This document shows positions 1-16,900 of a stretch of 64,000 bases of DNA, piece after piece (within the stretch, counting starts at the first letter, position 1; every line of letters begins with the position of its first letter). A program made the translations under genes and the position numbers. The stretch is from positions 11,198,501 to 11,262,500 of the forward strand of contig NC_053416.1 in assembly GCF_016859285.1 (NCBI RefSeq). Direction: 5' to 3'. The notes under the pieces were generated by a model, which searched no databases, had not been told where the DNA came from, and saw only the letters and a program-made list of their open reading frames with translations. The DNA is from Xiphias gladius (taxonomy: Eukaryota; Chordata; Actinopteri; Istiophoriformes; Xiphiidae).

Positions 1-4870
<4,870 letters not shown>

Positions 4871-7800
4871 CGAGGACTCACTCCCTGCCCGCTGCTTCCA
4901 CACACACCCACCACCTCAGCCTCTTGTGCTCAGCAACATGTGCTCAAAGACACATGCATGCCCTCAACGACCGACACACAAAAACAATTATGTACTGTAT
5001 GCACACACAGTCCACCTCTGGTCCTCCATGTACACACAGGTGATGAACTTCTCAGACATATCTCCAACACTGTGTCCATTTTCTACACCAGCTTGCCAAA
5101 AACACTGAGCAATTTAGAAACATCTCACACCTTCGACGGCACCACCCAGGGAGAAGCATCGAAAACTGCAACACAGGAGTAAAAAGAGCTTATCGCCATA
5201 CTTCATATATCGGCATTCTTACAAAATCTTTGAAGGCCATGTTTTTATGTCTTTGGCATGGAAGCGCTGAATTAATTATTTATTATGAATACACTAAAAG
5301 GGGTTTGGTTTTTAGGCTACTTTGGCTTTTAACTTTTTCTTTTACTTTGTTTCACCAAAGTACCTCCCATAAACACCAAAGGTGCTTTAAAAATGAAGGT
5401 TTCTCTTTATCATTTTTGTGCCTTGTATGTGAGCTACAGGAAAACAAACGTTCACTCGTCCTATCTGAATAAATTATTTTTCTTCTCCCTCTTTTTTTTG
5501 CTATAGACACAGTTGTCATTTTATGCATTTTTTTTTTAACATTCAGCGATTAATGGAAACTGGCAGCAATTACGTTTTTTTTATTGCACTCTTTCAGTTT
5601 TTAGTCAAGTCCTCTTAACACATTTGACATTTTAGAGCAAAGATGGTGTCTGCCTCCACTAATTAAGCTACCATCTTGAGTGATCTTTCCTTCAAGTCTC
5701 TAGGCACTAGAGGTAAATCCTGGAGCATGCCCACAAGGTTTAAGGACTGTAGGAAGGGCTACTGTGCACAGCATATTAATACTTATGACACACACATACA
5801 GTGAATATATATATATTCTCTTAGAAGTTATATTGACCAGTGTATTTGTTTTGAACAGTGTCATTTTATTGTTCAGAATCACAAACTTGTTGGTCAAACT
5901 GATGAAATCACTTTGGTCAAGTTGGATGTAAGGAGCAGCATGGCCTCTAGGGGCTGCTAGCGGGAGCTTTTAGACTCTCGGCCTTAATAAAATTGATCAC
6001 GTTGACATTCTCTATAAGAGATTTATTTCTTATTTGAAGCTCCAGAATAAAAGTCTCTTCCTGTGAAATATTTTTACCCTTGTAGCTACATTGTTGACTG
6101 AGCAAGGTCCTCGACACAGTCACTTTTAGTCAGTGTTATTCTTGTTTTGTTTTTGTTTCCTTTTTTTTTTTTTAATCCCCTTGTTTGCTCAGAGTGCTTT
6201 TTTTCTAAGGAACAGCAGGGAGTGTCTTAAGTATTGAAGATCATATCCAATTATGTATACAATGCAGTTATTTACACCGCAGTTTATAAAAACTGGGCCT
6301 GTGTGACCACTAATTTGGCACATCGAAAGCAAATTCACCTGAAAGGAAAGATGTTTTTTAGAGAGGCAAACTCATCAGTGATGCAGACTAGCAGTATTGC
6401 ATTTATAGAACAAAGAGTTTTAAATCTATGATTATATATTTCAAATAAGAAGTATAAAGGCCAATATAGATTTTATTTATATACCAAGCAGTCTTTTTTT
6501 TTTTCTTCTGGCCAAGCAGAAGTATAACGTTTCAAATGCATAAGATTAAAACAGGGTTGAACAGGGGTTATAAGATGCAAAGTATTTGTATATGTAATTG
6601 TTCCTATTTAAATTTTGAAACCTTAATCATACTTGTATTACAAGACAGTAGGTATGAAATGTTTAAGCTAGCTGTTGTTAATATGGTTCAGCGGGCAGAG
6701 GAGCGACGACAGAGTATCTGTGTATGCCAGCTCTCCAGATATGAGCATTTTTCTGTTTATTTAAAATTACTGGTTGTCATCAAAGCAAATGTGAATGGCA
6801 GTGGTTTTGAACGAAGACGTTTCATTTGACATTTTGGTGTTTGGTAATGGTCAGTGACATGAAGGACTGTCTGGTTTCTGGTTATTTTAAGCCCACTTCC
6901 TACTAAAACATGCTGGAAATATTAAAGCCTGGACCAAGTAGTATTCATGAAATCTGTTACTGGCTGATTTTTTTGTTTGAGTCCATGGGAGATGTTTTTT
7001 GACAAGACTAAAGTGCCAGAAAGTTAAAGAGCTGCAACGGTCTTAAGCTTTCTTGAACTTTTCCTCTACTTTTAAAACTTAAAATTGGTCTGAATTTTTG
7101 AGTTGCCTCCACCATTTTTATCCCAGAGTAACAAATCTTTAGAATTACTATGTGGCCCAGGTTTTACATTTTTTTTGTTGTGTTTTGTATTTTCTTTCCT
7201 TCACTGGCTCCCTGGCCTTTATTGTAGGAGGGGATACTGTTATTTCCTCTTGCACTTGAAAAATAGAAAGTCAGAGGAGGTATTGTTTTAATCTATGCAG
7301 GATTTTTACAAAAAAGGATCTGTTTCTGTGGAGAAAAAAAAATAATTTTTAGGCTTGGGATTTTTTTTCCCCACTTTTTTTTTTTTTCTTTTTTCTTTTT
7401 CCTGCCTCAGTGAGAAACCTGTTTAACTCAAGTGTCCAATGCCTTTAGCTTTTGCAATTTTGTGTACTGGTTTAGTATATATGTGTATATAGATCTGTTT
7501 TTATAACCAAACACCGATGGCTTGAGCCATTTTGTACTTAAAAGCTGGAGGCCACTTTTCTCATAGGATTCCTCTGTGGGTTTTGCCAGCCCAGTCAATG
7601 TCTTCATACACTGGTACACTTTGTAAGTACAGGTCCCGCCTCTTCTAGTCACATGTACAAATTTAGCATTAGAATAATTTTTAACTGTTTGCTACTCACA
7701 CTTATTTATTTTTCTGCCCCTTTGCTTAATGTTTTTTCTCTATTTTGCCTTTTTAAGAAGTACCATTTTATGAAATAGGAAGATGTAAATGTATTGGGGT

Positions 7801-8750
7801 TGTTCATGATGAGATTTCATTGTAAGTAGTAATTAATATTAATTCTAACTTTGAAGAATCCAGGGTAAGATGAGTTTTTTTGACATTCAGTAGGAAGATG
7901 TTAACACTTGCATGTTTCTATTTAAATACAAATGTATAAATTGTAAATATAACATTTCTTTAAGGGTGAATTTCTACTACAGGTTGACATTTTTATTAAA
8001 TTTAAAAATCCTGTAAATACATTTTGTGAGATACTTTATGCACATTTTTTTTTTCTCCGTGGGCTTTTCTGTTCTCTTCTTCCCAGTCTCTTAACACTGT
8101 ATATCAAATTGATTTCTCAGTCCTTTTTTCTTACCGTGCTCGTATACTTGTCTTCTGCTTCACCGTCTCTCAGTATCATGTCGCCACATAATCATTAATG
8201 TCTCTAGATCCAAGTGCGAATATTTTGTCTTCTCTGTATTTGATATGGAGGCGTGTACTTTTCATGAAATGTATATTGTTGATCTCATGGGACGGATGGA
8301 TGGCGTGTACTGTCTGTTATGTAAAACCATGTCTGTTTCTTCCTCACGAGGGAGATGTATTTACTATGTGTCCCTTTTTGAACAATTGGTCCAACATGTC
8401 TTTTGAAACAGAGGTATTTCTCTACACATCAAAACAGTTGTAGCAGTTTATACAGTATGTTGTATAACACCTTTTTTCTAAAAGTCGTCTCTAAAGTGAG
8501 ACCTGCAGCATACACTATGTACAATAGTCTAAATTGGATTAGTTTTAAGAGAAGTGATGATAGAGATACTATATATGATGGATGCAATATGATTAAAGGT
8601 ACTCATTGAGTTTGATCTTCAAACTTAGGTTATGTAATTTAAAAGCATTCTTGTGAAGTGAGTATTAATTGTGACTAATGAGAGTCTGTCCTGAATATTC
8701 TTTGTATTTTGCCGTATTGAGAAATAAAATATATATGGATATGTTTAATG
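4871..8750 (+). other. aff4: probable aff4 3' untranslated region
   Basis: No coding exon is visible for 3.9 kb after the aff4 stop. The stretch is AT-rich with many T-runs and ATTTA-like motifs. AATAAA hexamers lie at 5468-5473, 5986-5991, 6046-6051 and 8723-8728. The last is followed by a T/G-rich stretch and is the best distal end, since mammalian AFF4 mRNAs also carry a several-kb 3' UTR. Proximal sites could give shorter isoforms. The extent is inference; only the hexamers and lack of ORFs are seen. Confidence 0.6.
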
Positions 8751-8759
8751 GAGTTGTAC

Positions 8760-9630
8760 TTAATTTATTTTAGCATCATGAGATTGTGCGTTTGAAAAAA
8801 CTGATGTATGCTTCTCGTGTTTTTAACATTTTGAGCTCTTACTTCACTCTTCTGGGCCTAAAAAGAAGAAAGAGAGAAAAAAAAAATGGCCATAAAACTT
8901 TTGAAATGCTGATATTTCTTTTGCCAAGATGATACATTAACTTGAAGATATTAAAAACGAAATAAAAAAACTCATAGAATGAAGTAAGAAGTTGGAAAGC
9001 AGTGAGCCAAACTCCTTGACTGGCTTAATGAGGACTACAGACTGAATTTTGTTTGTTTTTTTTTTTTGGGGGGGGGGCGTTTCCTCCATTTACTGCTCAA
9101 TAAACTTAATGTTAAGGGTTTTTTTTTTTTTTTTTCGCTGCAAATGATGTGTTTTGGGAGCACGACTAGAAATGAACCACTCTTCATTATATCTGGATAA
9201 ATACACGTGGCATAGGTAACATAATCTGAAAACATTAGATCATGTTGAATTAAATTGGCAACATCTAAGTCACATTTGCAATCATTTCTGTCCTATTGGT
9301 TCATTGCTGCACTCAAAATGTGACTCCATAATTACATCAACATCAGCTGCAAAACAAAGACCTATAGTATCAAAAGTAACAGTGTTTTTTGCAGAAAAAT
9401 GGATTCCGTCAGTGTTGTATCATTATCTAAGTGTTACATTATTGGATTATTATTAGTGAGTCATTACTGTGCAAGCAGCATTTTGCTGCTGGTTAAGGTG
9501 GAGCTAATTTTTTACTGGCGGTATATACTGCTCAGTAGATTAACCTATAACAATGCATTGTATTGTATAAAAATCACAGGTTTTGTTTATAAGAATGTCG
9601 TCTGCAATGAAACTAGTAACTACAGCTGTT
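8760..9630. other. intergenic, no gene seen
   Basis: AT-rich sequence downstream of the likely aff4 polyadenylation site. It has T-runs at about 9055-9068 and 9119-9135 and a G-run at about 9067-9078. No exon, promoter or structured element was recognised. Confidence 0.6.
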
Positions 9631-9635
9631 AAATA

Positions 9636-9800
9636 AGGATAATGGAGTAAAAAGTACAACATTTCCCTCTGACATATAATGGGTTAGAGGTATACTGTAG
9701 CACAAAATGAAAATACTCAAGTACGGTACAGGTACCTCCAAACTGAATTTAAGTAAACGTACTGAGTTCAATCCTGCTACCGATACGGTACTGACATGGA
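9636..9800. repeat. interspersed repeat with GTAAAAAGTAC / AAGTACTT phrases, copy 1
   Basis: It contains AATGGAGTAAAAAGTACAAC, TTTCCCTCTGACAT and AATACTCAAGTACGGTAC in the same order as the copies at 10.5 and (reversed) 11.0 kb. A repeat of this wording is common in percomorph genomes by my recollection; I do not assign a class. Confidence 0.7.
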
Positions 9801-10499
9801 CTGCTAACAAAGGTGTCACGACCCACCTCTGTAGTGGTACTTGAAAGACACTTGCAGTTTAACTATGCTTACATAATTTTGTCAACCCCATTTGGTGACT
9901 TTGTAAGACAAAGGCAGCTGCTGACAACAGGCCAGGCCTGTGCTTCAGCTCCTGGTGAATAAGTGGTCATGAGTTGCTACTGTCATTGCTGTCGGCCCAT
10001 CAGTTTCAGCCTTATCGTCACTAGGCATGTCAATAGGATCACCTACGACTGTCAGTGACAGTGGGAGCAGTGTGGTAACAGTTGGCCCGCGATATGCAGT
10101 AATGACAATATGAACAGGGAGGAGTGGGACTTTGAAAAATATACTTCACTCTCTTGATAAGGATATTGGGAAGGATTCCGGGATTACAGTGGGAGTATAA
10201 AACCAGCTATCTGGTACATTTGAAAGTTATTTGCAAAAAAAAAAAAATTATGGCTTTAAGGCTGGATTGCTTTAAACGTCGAGGAAAGTTTAAAGGGGAA
10301 AATAGTTATTAAAATAGTTATTCCACTGTATTTGGAGACAGTTAGTGGACATTATAGAAATGAATTAACCTAGATCCTAGTTATGTTGATAATAGCTGTG
10401 GTTGACCTAATCGTACTGATTTTATGAAACGCAGGGAGTTTTAATTCAGCTTATGAAAATACACTGTATTTAATTTTCATATAGCAGGTTCTTAAAGTA

Positions 10500-10680
10500 T
10501 TCCTGAGTATAAAAGTAACTGCTAACTATAGCGGCCAGATAAATGAAGTGGAGTAAAAAAGTGGGGTAAAAAGTACATTTCCCCCAAGTATAAAGAAGCA
10601 TAAGATTAAAATACCCAAAGTACAAATACCTTGGGACTGTACTTGAGTAAATGTACTTAGTTATTTCAGCCACTGCTTCC
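10500..10680. repeat. GTAAAAAGTAC interspersed repeat, copy 2
   Basis: It has GTGGAGTAAAAAAGTGGGG, then AGTACATTTCCCCCAAGTA, and it ends ACTTGAGTAAATGTACTTAG followed by a CCACTG end. It has the same orientation as the copy at 9.64 kb. Confidence 0.7.
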
Positions 10681-10999
10681 CTAAATATGACATTCACAAC
10701 AGTCGTTTCAATAAGAAATAGATGGTGCTCATTTAATCTTTCTGTGCATGAAAGAAAGGTATTTAAAGTAGTTAATATAGCTTTGCATTGCAGAGCCTAT
10801 TAGAAATGATTAGCTGCTTTCAATCCACATTACGCTGCCCTGAGAACATTAACTCTTTTATGTAGACTGAGGTTTTTTCATTGTCAATTTATCTTTGAGT
10901 TTTTTTCATTGCACAAAATAGCTACAATTACCTCCACCTCAACAAATTAACACTTCAACAATAAGGATCCAATAATATGAGACCGTAACCCTGACAGGA

Positions 11000-11245
11000 G
11001 CCATTCTGCATGAGGAATACTTGTATTTTTCATACTTCAAGTACAGTTCATTGCTCTGTACTTTTACTCAAGCAAAATTTTGAACACAGGACTTTTACTT
11101 GTAACTCAAGCCAAGTACAATTTTGAGGTATTTATACCTTTTCTTGAGTATTTTCTTTTCATGCCACTTTATACTTCTACTCCATTACATTTCAGGGGGA
11201 AATATTGTACTTTTTACTCCACTGCATCTATTTCATGGCTTTATG
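11000..11245. repeat. GTAAAAAGTAC interspersed repeat, reversed copy 3
   Basis: On this strand it reads TGTACTTTTACTCAAG, then TTCTACTCCATTACATTTCA, then TTGTACTTTTTACTCCACTG, the reverse complement of copies 1 and 2. It may continue after the interruption at 11.31-11.67 kb in the pieces at 11.78 and 12.34 kb. Confidence 0.7.
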
Positions 11246-11314
11246 AGTTTAAGAGAGAAAAAACACGATGTGTCATCATACATTAAACTACCAAGCAGTA
11301 AATTCAAGTAGAGT

Positions 11315-11665
11315 TGGACTGATAAGTTGATTAATATATTAGTCAGTTGACAGAAAATTAACTGGCAACTATTTTTAACTAATTTTCTAGTCATTTTCTT
11401 ATGCGACAATGCCAAACGTTTCATGGTTCCAGCTTCTCAAATGTGAGGATTTTCTGCGTTTCCTTTTCATTACTTTAATTTTAATTTATTATTGATCCTT
11501 TTAAGGTTTTGGACTGTCGGCTGGACAAAACGAACACTTTGCGCTCTGGGTTATTATGAGAGATATTTCTCACTATTTTCTGAAATGGTGCAAACCAAAC
11601 AATCCGTTGGTTAATCGAGAAAACAGTCAGCAGATTGATCCGTGATGAAAATAATCAATAGCTGT
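11315..11665. repeat. 'GATTAATCGATT' interspersed repeat, copy
   Basis: It starts near TTGATTAATATATTAGTCAG and has the middle phrases TTTTGGACTGTCGGCTGGAC and ATTTTCTGAAATGG. It ends with GGTTAATCGAGAAAACAGTC and AAAATAATCAATAGCTG. Both ends carry ATTAATC-type sequence in inverted orientation, suggesting a non-autonomous DNA element. It splits the copy-3 repeat. Confidence 0.65.
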
Positions 11666-11779
11666 AGGCCTATACAAAATGGTTAAAAATGAGCTCAACC
11701 TCAACCAGCTGCAACAGTAAAGTCCTGCTTTTATTTTTAATGCATGAGTAATAATAATCAAATGATTATGATATCTAAT

Positions 11780-12386
11780 ATAATAATACTTTTACTGTGT
11801 ACTTTTACTTTTAGTACATTTTCCTAATTATATTTACATACTTTTACTTAAGTAACATTTTCAATGCAGGACCTATATTATCTATTATATTTCACAGATT
11901 ATGTTTATATCAATTTAAAACTCACGTTGTGCAATAATATGTATATATCATCCATCAGACTGTATATACTGTACATTGATGTGTATTACTTCTGTACCTT
12001 GCACCACTGGTTTTTCTTGATGACAACTTTCAAAAACCGTTTGACTTGTTTATAAACATACTGTTGTCCACTGTTGTTGATACATATTTGCATTTTTTTT
12101 TTCACCTGTTGTTGTTTTTTCTTTTATTTAACTATATTCGTGTCTATATTTTTATTTTATGTTTATTTATCTTTCTTCGGCTTTGTTGTCCCTTTTTTTT
12201 TTTTTATTTTTCTGTATGTCCATGTGCATCTTCTTGAACATTGTTATTGGTAGTGTGCGTAAGTACATTGACAACCACTAAAAAAACCGGAGTCAAACTC
12301 CCTGTAATCGCAAACGTACCTGGCATAGTTCTTCCGCCGCATGTACTTTTACTTAAGTAGATGATTTGAATGCTTCTTCCACCGCT
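11780..12386. repeat. end pieces of the reversed GTAAAAAGTAC repeat with unrelated AT-rich filler
   Basis: ACTGTGTACTTTTACTTTTA and TACTTTTACTTAAGTAACAT lie at about 11,790-11,860. TACTTTTACTTAAGTAGATG and a terminal CTTCCACCGCTG lie at 12,344-12,386. The piece between is T-rich single-copy-looking sequence. It ends just before the promoter candidate at 12.4 kb. Confidence 0.5.
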
Positions 12387-12394
12387 GACAAAAA

Positions 12395-12843
12395 CCGGCC
12401 GCTTCTCAGTTTCAACTTCTGACTCTTTTCAGTGAGGTGAAGCGCAGGAAAACGATGCAGAGAAATTCCAGTTTCGACTGCACCTCCGCCAACACGCACT
12501 GACCAATAGGATGTCCTGTACTCCCAACGTGCCCGCCTCACGCTGCATCTGATTGGTCTACTTGCTCCTCTGTTACCTTTCATCCGCTTGTCTCCCGCTA
12601 GGGAGTAAGGTAAACCAACGGCGAGAGGAGGAAAAGGAAAGCTCATTACCGGAATTGGAAGGGGGGGGGTGTGTTTGCGAGACACGGCAGCCAACTAGAT
12701 AAAAGTGATTTCTGCCCTGTCAGTGTATGGTTTTGTTTTTTTTTGTTTGTTTTTTTTTGAAAGTGTTATTCATTCGAGAAGAGGAAACAAGGAATCCAAG
12801 AGGGACACAGGCCGAAAACCGCGAAGAGACCGACAAGCGGCAG
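12395..12843 (+). promoter_or_regulatory. shroom1: candidate distal promoter and first noncoding exon of shroom1
   Basis: This block is richer in G, C and CpG than its surroundings. CCAAT lies at 12503-12507 and a reverse CCAAT (ATTGG) at 12552-12556, a paired arrangement typical of NF-Y-type promoters. There is no clear TATA box. A purine-rich stretch from about 12,760 ends at the donor CAG|GTACGT (exon end 12843). The next + strand gene is shroom1, whose coding exon begins with an acceptor at 36,754, so I propose this as its remote 5' exon. It could instead serve an unrecognised noncoding RNA. The transcription start cannot be placed from sequence alone. Confidence 0.45.
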
Positions 12844-13224
12844 GTACGTGAAGCGGACTTCGGCAGCAGCAGGTGCAACCCCGTATCGCTGTGGCAGCTC
12901 GGTTTCGGTGTGTGTCAGCCGTCCACCTGCTGCTCACCGTTTCTAGTCGGGAGGACGGTCACAGGACAACTTTAGGAAAAACGGGGGAAATGCCGCATGC
13001 TAGACGTCTTGTTGTAGGTTGTAGCACGGGAGCGAAAATAGACGTTGTCCCTGAATAAGCTACAACTGCTCTCAGCTCAGTTGTGTCAGGAGCTAATGTC
13101 AGATGGCACCTACTCCTCGCCGGTGATCATAACATGACCTACCTGCTCCTGAATATTTTTTCAGTGACACCCTTTTCGTGAATATTAGTGATTATTTTAT
13201 AGCATTTTAAGATGTACTTTCGGT

Positions 13225-13590
13225 GCATGTAGAGCTGAAACAGTTGGTCGATCGATTACTCAGCCGATTGACGTACAATCAATTGGCAGCAGTTTTGATA
13301 ACCGATCAATCATTTCAGTCATTTTTAAAGCTCAAATGGCAAACATTTGTTTGTTCACGCGTCTCCCATGTTAGGATTTTCTCTTTTTTCTGTGTTTTAT
13401 ATAATTACAAACTGAATATTTTGAGTTTTGTTAGTTTTGGACCGTTTATCAGACAAAAAAAAAAAAAAAATGTTCATGAGCATTTTTTTCCCCATTTTTC
13501 TGACATTTCATAGACCAAACAACTAATTGCATAATCGATAAAGCAGATGAAGATCAGATTAATCAATAATGAAAATAATCATTAATTTTT
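13225..13590. repeat. 'GATTAATCGATT' interspersed repeat, copy
   Basis: It opens GCTGAAACAGTTGGTCGATC and has ACCGATCAATCATTTCAGTC and TTTTGGACCGTTTATCAGAC. It closes with ACAACTAATTGCATAATCG and TAATGAAAATAATCATTAAT. This is the most complete copy in the window and has inverted AT-rich ends. Confidence 0.75.
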
Positions 13591-13619
13591 CTTTTCAATG
13601 TTAAATTATATGTGTTCTG

Positions 13620-13900
13620 TTGTTAAAAATGTTATAATGGATTATTGCCAAAACATTTAGTTGATTATGTGATAAATCAGTTAACAGAAAATGAATAGAC
13701 AAAAATTTAGACAATCAGTTTAATTGTGTAAGTCATGTATCTCTTAAAACTATAATTCTCTGTTTCCACTTTAAAGATTTGGGGTGTTTTGGACTTTTAG
13801 TGGAACAAAACAGAACAATTTTTAGACAGTACCTTGGGCTCTGGGAAATACAACGGTTCATCGGTGATGAAAATGATGGTTAGTTGCAGTTCTGTAATGG
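13620..13900. repeat. second 'GATTAATCGATT' repeat immediately downstream
   Basis: ACATTTAGTTGATTATGTGA starts it. Middle phrases are GGGGTGTTTTGGACTTTTAG and CTTGGGCTCTGGGAAATAC, and it ends near GGTTAGTTGCAG. Same family and orientation as the copy ending at 13.59 kb, so the two form a near-tandem pair. Confidence 0.65.
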
Positions 13901-16900
13901 ATAGTGTGGATGGAAGGGAGACAAACATCAACTCAAATTACTGTTATCAGCACATTTAATTGCCATTGGCATATTTTTTGTGTTGTAAATTACTTATGCA
14001 ATGTCTGGTGTTCGCCAGTGTTGTGAGAACAACACAGCGTTGGCCTTCCTTAACCTTATCTGCTTGTCTCAAATTGATACCTGGCTCTGAATTATGCACA
14101 GGAGGGCCTTTCTACCTAATGGCTGGACTGTGTTTTATTTAAAGTGGGAACAAAAGTTTCCACGGCTGTGGCAGGGCTGCTGTGGGGGAAACCTGACACT
14201 GGCGTTTTGTGCCGTGGCTGAAACTGAAGCACTCATGCATGTTGGTCGGATGGTGGGAGCAGCGGGAGCACACTGACCTCTCTGTGCGCTGCTGGTGGAT
14301 GCCGTGCTCAGGCCGCTGACCCGACTCTACTATATGTCTATATCTACATCTGGATAGTCATGCGCCAGTGGACGTCAGATAAAGTACTGAGTCAGCGACA
14401 CACTGCATGATAACTTGACTCGGAGCTAAAACGTACATACGTACATGTGGCATTTGGTTATTGTTGCATACAGGTGGTTTTAGGTATGATAGCGTGAGTA
14501 GTTGGTGTGTGTGTGTGTGTTTGCAGGAAGGTGAAAGAGGAAAGCAAGCCAGAGACAAAAGATGGAAGCTAATGGAAGGGCAAGGCTATAAAATAGAGTA
14601 GGGTCACAGAGCCATGGGGCATACATGTCATCCTACCCTGGGTGTTGAAACATGATCTCTTTCTCTGTCTCTGTCTCTCTTCCTCCTTCTAACGAAAACA
14701 AAAAATGTGTACTCGGTGTTGAAGGTGTGCTGCAGAAAAAACTGACCAACCAAAGAGAATACATTTGTGTGGTTGCAGTCATTTAGGACAGAAATTTGTT
14801 GCTCTGTTGTAACATTACCCAATTTTCAGACACAGAACAGCACTAGTCAGAGGACTGGATTTGGTGTCTTGTCATTTGACTTAATGGACCTGGTCGTCTC
14901 TTTAAACAGTGGAAAATTACTCATACTATGTTTGGGTGTGTGGTTTTGACTCGGATGTTTACATTCCTTCAGTGACCTTTTGCACAGCCCACCTCTGCAA
15001 GGATGAAGTAACTGGTTTGGCGACGTGAGTAAATTTAGATTAGGGTTCAGATCATGTCAGCAGCAATAACTCACCAAAATTTATTTTGCAAAATTGCGGC
15101 TGAAAGTGATCCAAATGAAACGTTAGGATTACACACAGCTGGTATTTGATTTCAGAATAAAATAAAATAAAAAATAAAAACCTAATGAAATCTTAGAAAT
15201 AAAGCAGCTAAAAGACTGAGAAATCTTTTTGAAATGACCTAATGCTGCTGTAATTTAATCATTATCACTCTGTATGGTTTCACTGTGAACTCTAGTGAAG
15301 GTGTCAGAGGGAGATAATGGACAAGGATGTAGCAGGAAGGTGTCAGAGGTATAAATAGGTTCATTGCCTGTTGGCTTTTGTTATTCTTGCCTGTAGTGTT
15401 TGCATTTTCCCGCAACAGAATTGGGATATTGTCGTAATTCCACCTCTCCCTTTGTACCTGCAATGCCAGTGAGGCTTTCACTGGCGTTGTTAGTGTCAGG
15501 AAAATGAATGCGTCTTGTCTTTGTCACGGTAAAAGCGGATGCAGTGAATGACTCATTCTAAGGGATCAGGAATTCAGTGGTGTTTGGTTTTTTTTTTCTT
15601 TTGGTTTTTTTTTAACGGTAAAATGATTGACTCAGACTGGCTTTAATTGGGTATAAGAACAGATTAGAAGTGATGATGTTAAGTCTAAACTACTAGCATG
15701 TGATTTAGCATGCTTTCAATATGAATCAGCTGCCATAATTAAGTACCAGCAGTTGCAGTTTTTATTAAGAATGTAAAAATAATTTAATTAATAGGAAAGG
15801 GCAGGTGGGAACAGGGATATATTTTAATACCAGAAGAATAAAATTGTGCACTACAAGTAAAAAATTAAGACCATCATGCTCGTTCCAGTCCAGGTTTAAT
15901 TGGTAATAAAGTGAGACTATTAATGATGACAAACTGGTGATACTAGAGATGAGACCGGGACATTATGTCATGCATAAGTAACTGTATATTTTAGAAGTTT
16001 TTTTTTTTTCACATTGTGTTGATACTATACCATAATAATTAGACCGTAGCTAGCATGGAGGCTAGGAAGGATAAGGTGTGGTGTTGTGGTTCCTGAGACT
16101 CATCATGACGTCATGCTCTTTTTGAAAATAATTTCCTTGAAAAGGATGATAAAACGATGGATGCATGTTTTAAAATGCATGGTAACGTACAGGTATTCAG
16201 GTACGTTTACGTTGTTTGGTATCATTGCGGGCATCATACCAGGAAGAACACTTCAAACACTGATGAGGAGATCAATGTGAATGATTTGATTCTCTAGATT
16301 AAGAGCATGGAGGAGGAAGAGAGAAGCATGTATAAGAAGCCATATTCAAGTTAAAATTTCTCCTCAGGGAATAATAAGTAATAGGAAACAATAGAGGCAA
16401 AATCTGACTTTGTTGTAAATAGCAAGTATGAAAAAAAAGGGAAATGCCACCATTTTAAATAGCATGATTGATAATCGGGATGAAAGCAGCAGCAAGTAAA
16501 TATTACTTTAACATGACATCAGTGTGGTTGACCTTGAGCCGATCAAAGAGTGTATGTGCGTGTAGATTTTTCTGGTTGGGTTCACAGAAATAAACCTGTT
16601 CAGGTGTGCATTTTTTATGGTTTTGGAAGTTAATGTGATGTGGCTCAGTTAGGAATATACTGTATTATGGCTTTTATATAGAGGTTACCATGACATTTTT
16701 ATTGTATGAAAGGATTTCTCTGAAGTCTTTAAATAATAATGGTGAGAAAGATTGCTGGTGTTATTAATTATGACAGAATTTAGAAGTGGGGAATTAAAAA
16801 GGTAATTTGAAACTAGGATTAAGAATTTTATATTTTGGATTGGCATAGGACCTGTGTAACATGTTGAGCAATCCTATTGTAAAGACAGTATCATTTGACG

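Noticed and set aside
12353..12694. 113-codon - strand open frame
   Set aside because: Lies in the GC-richer promoter candidate, where stop codons are rarer; composition looks random and one end is repeat sequence.
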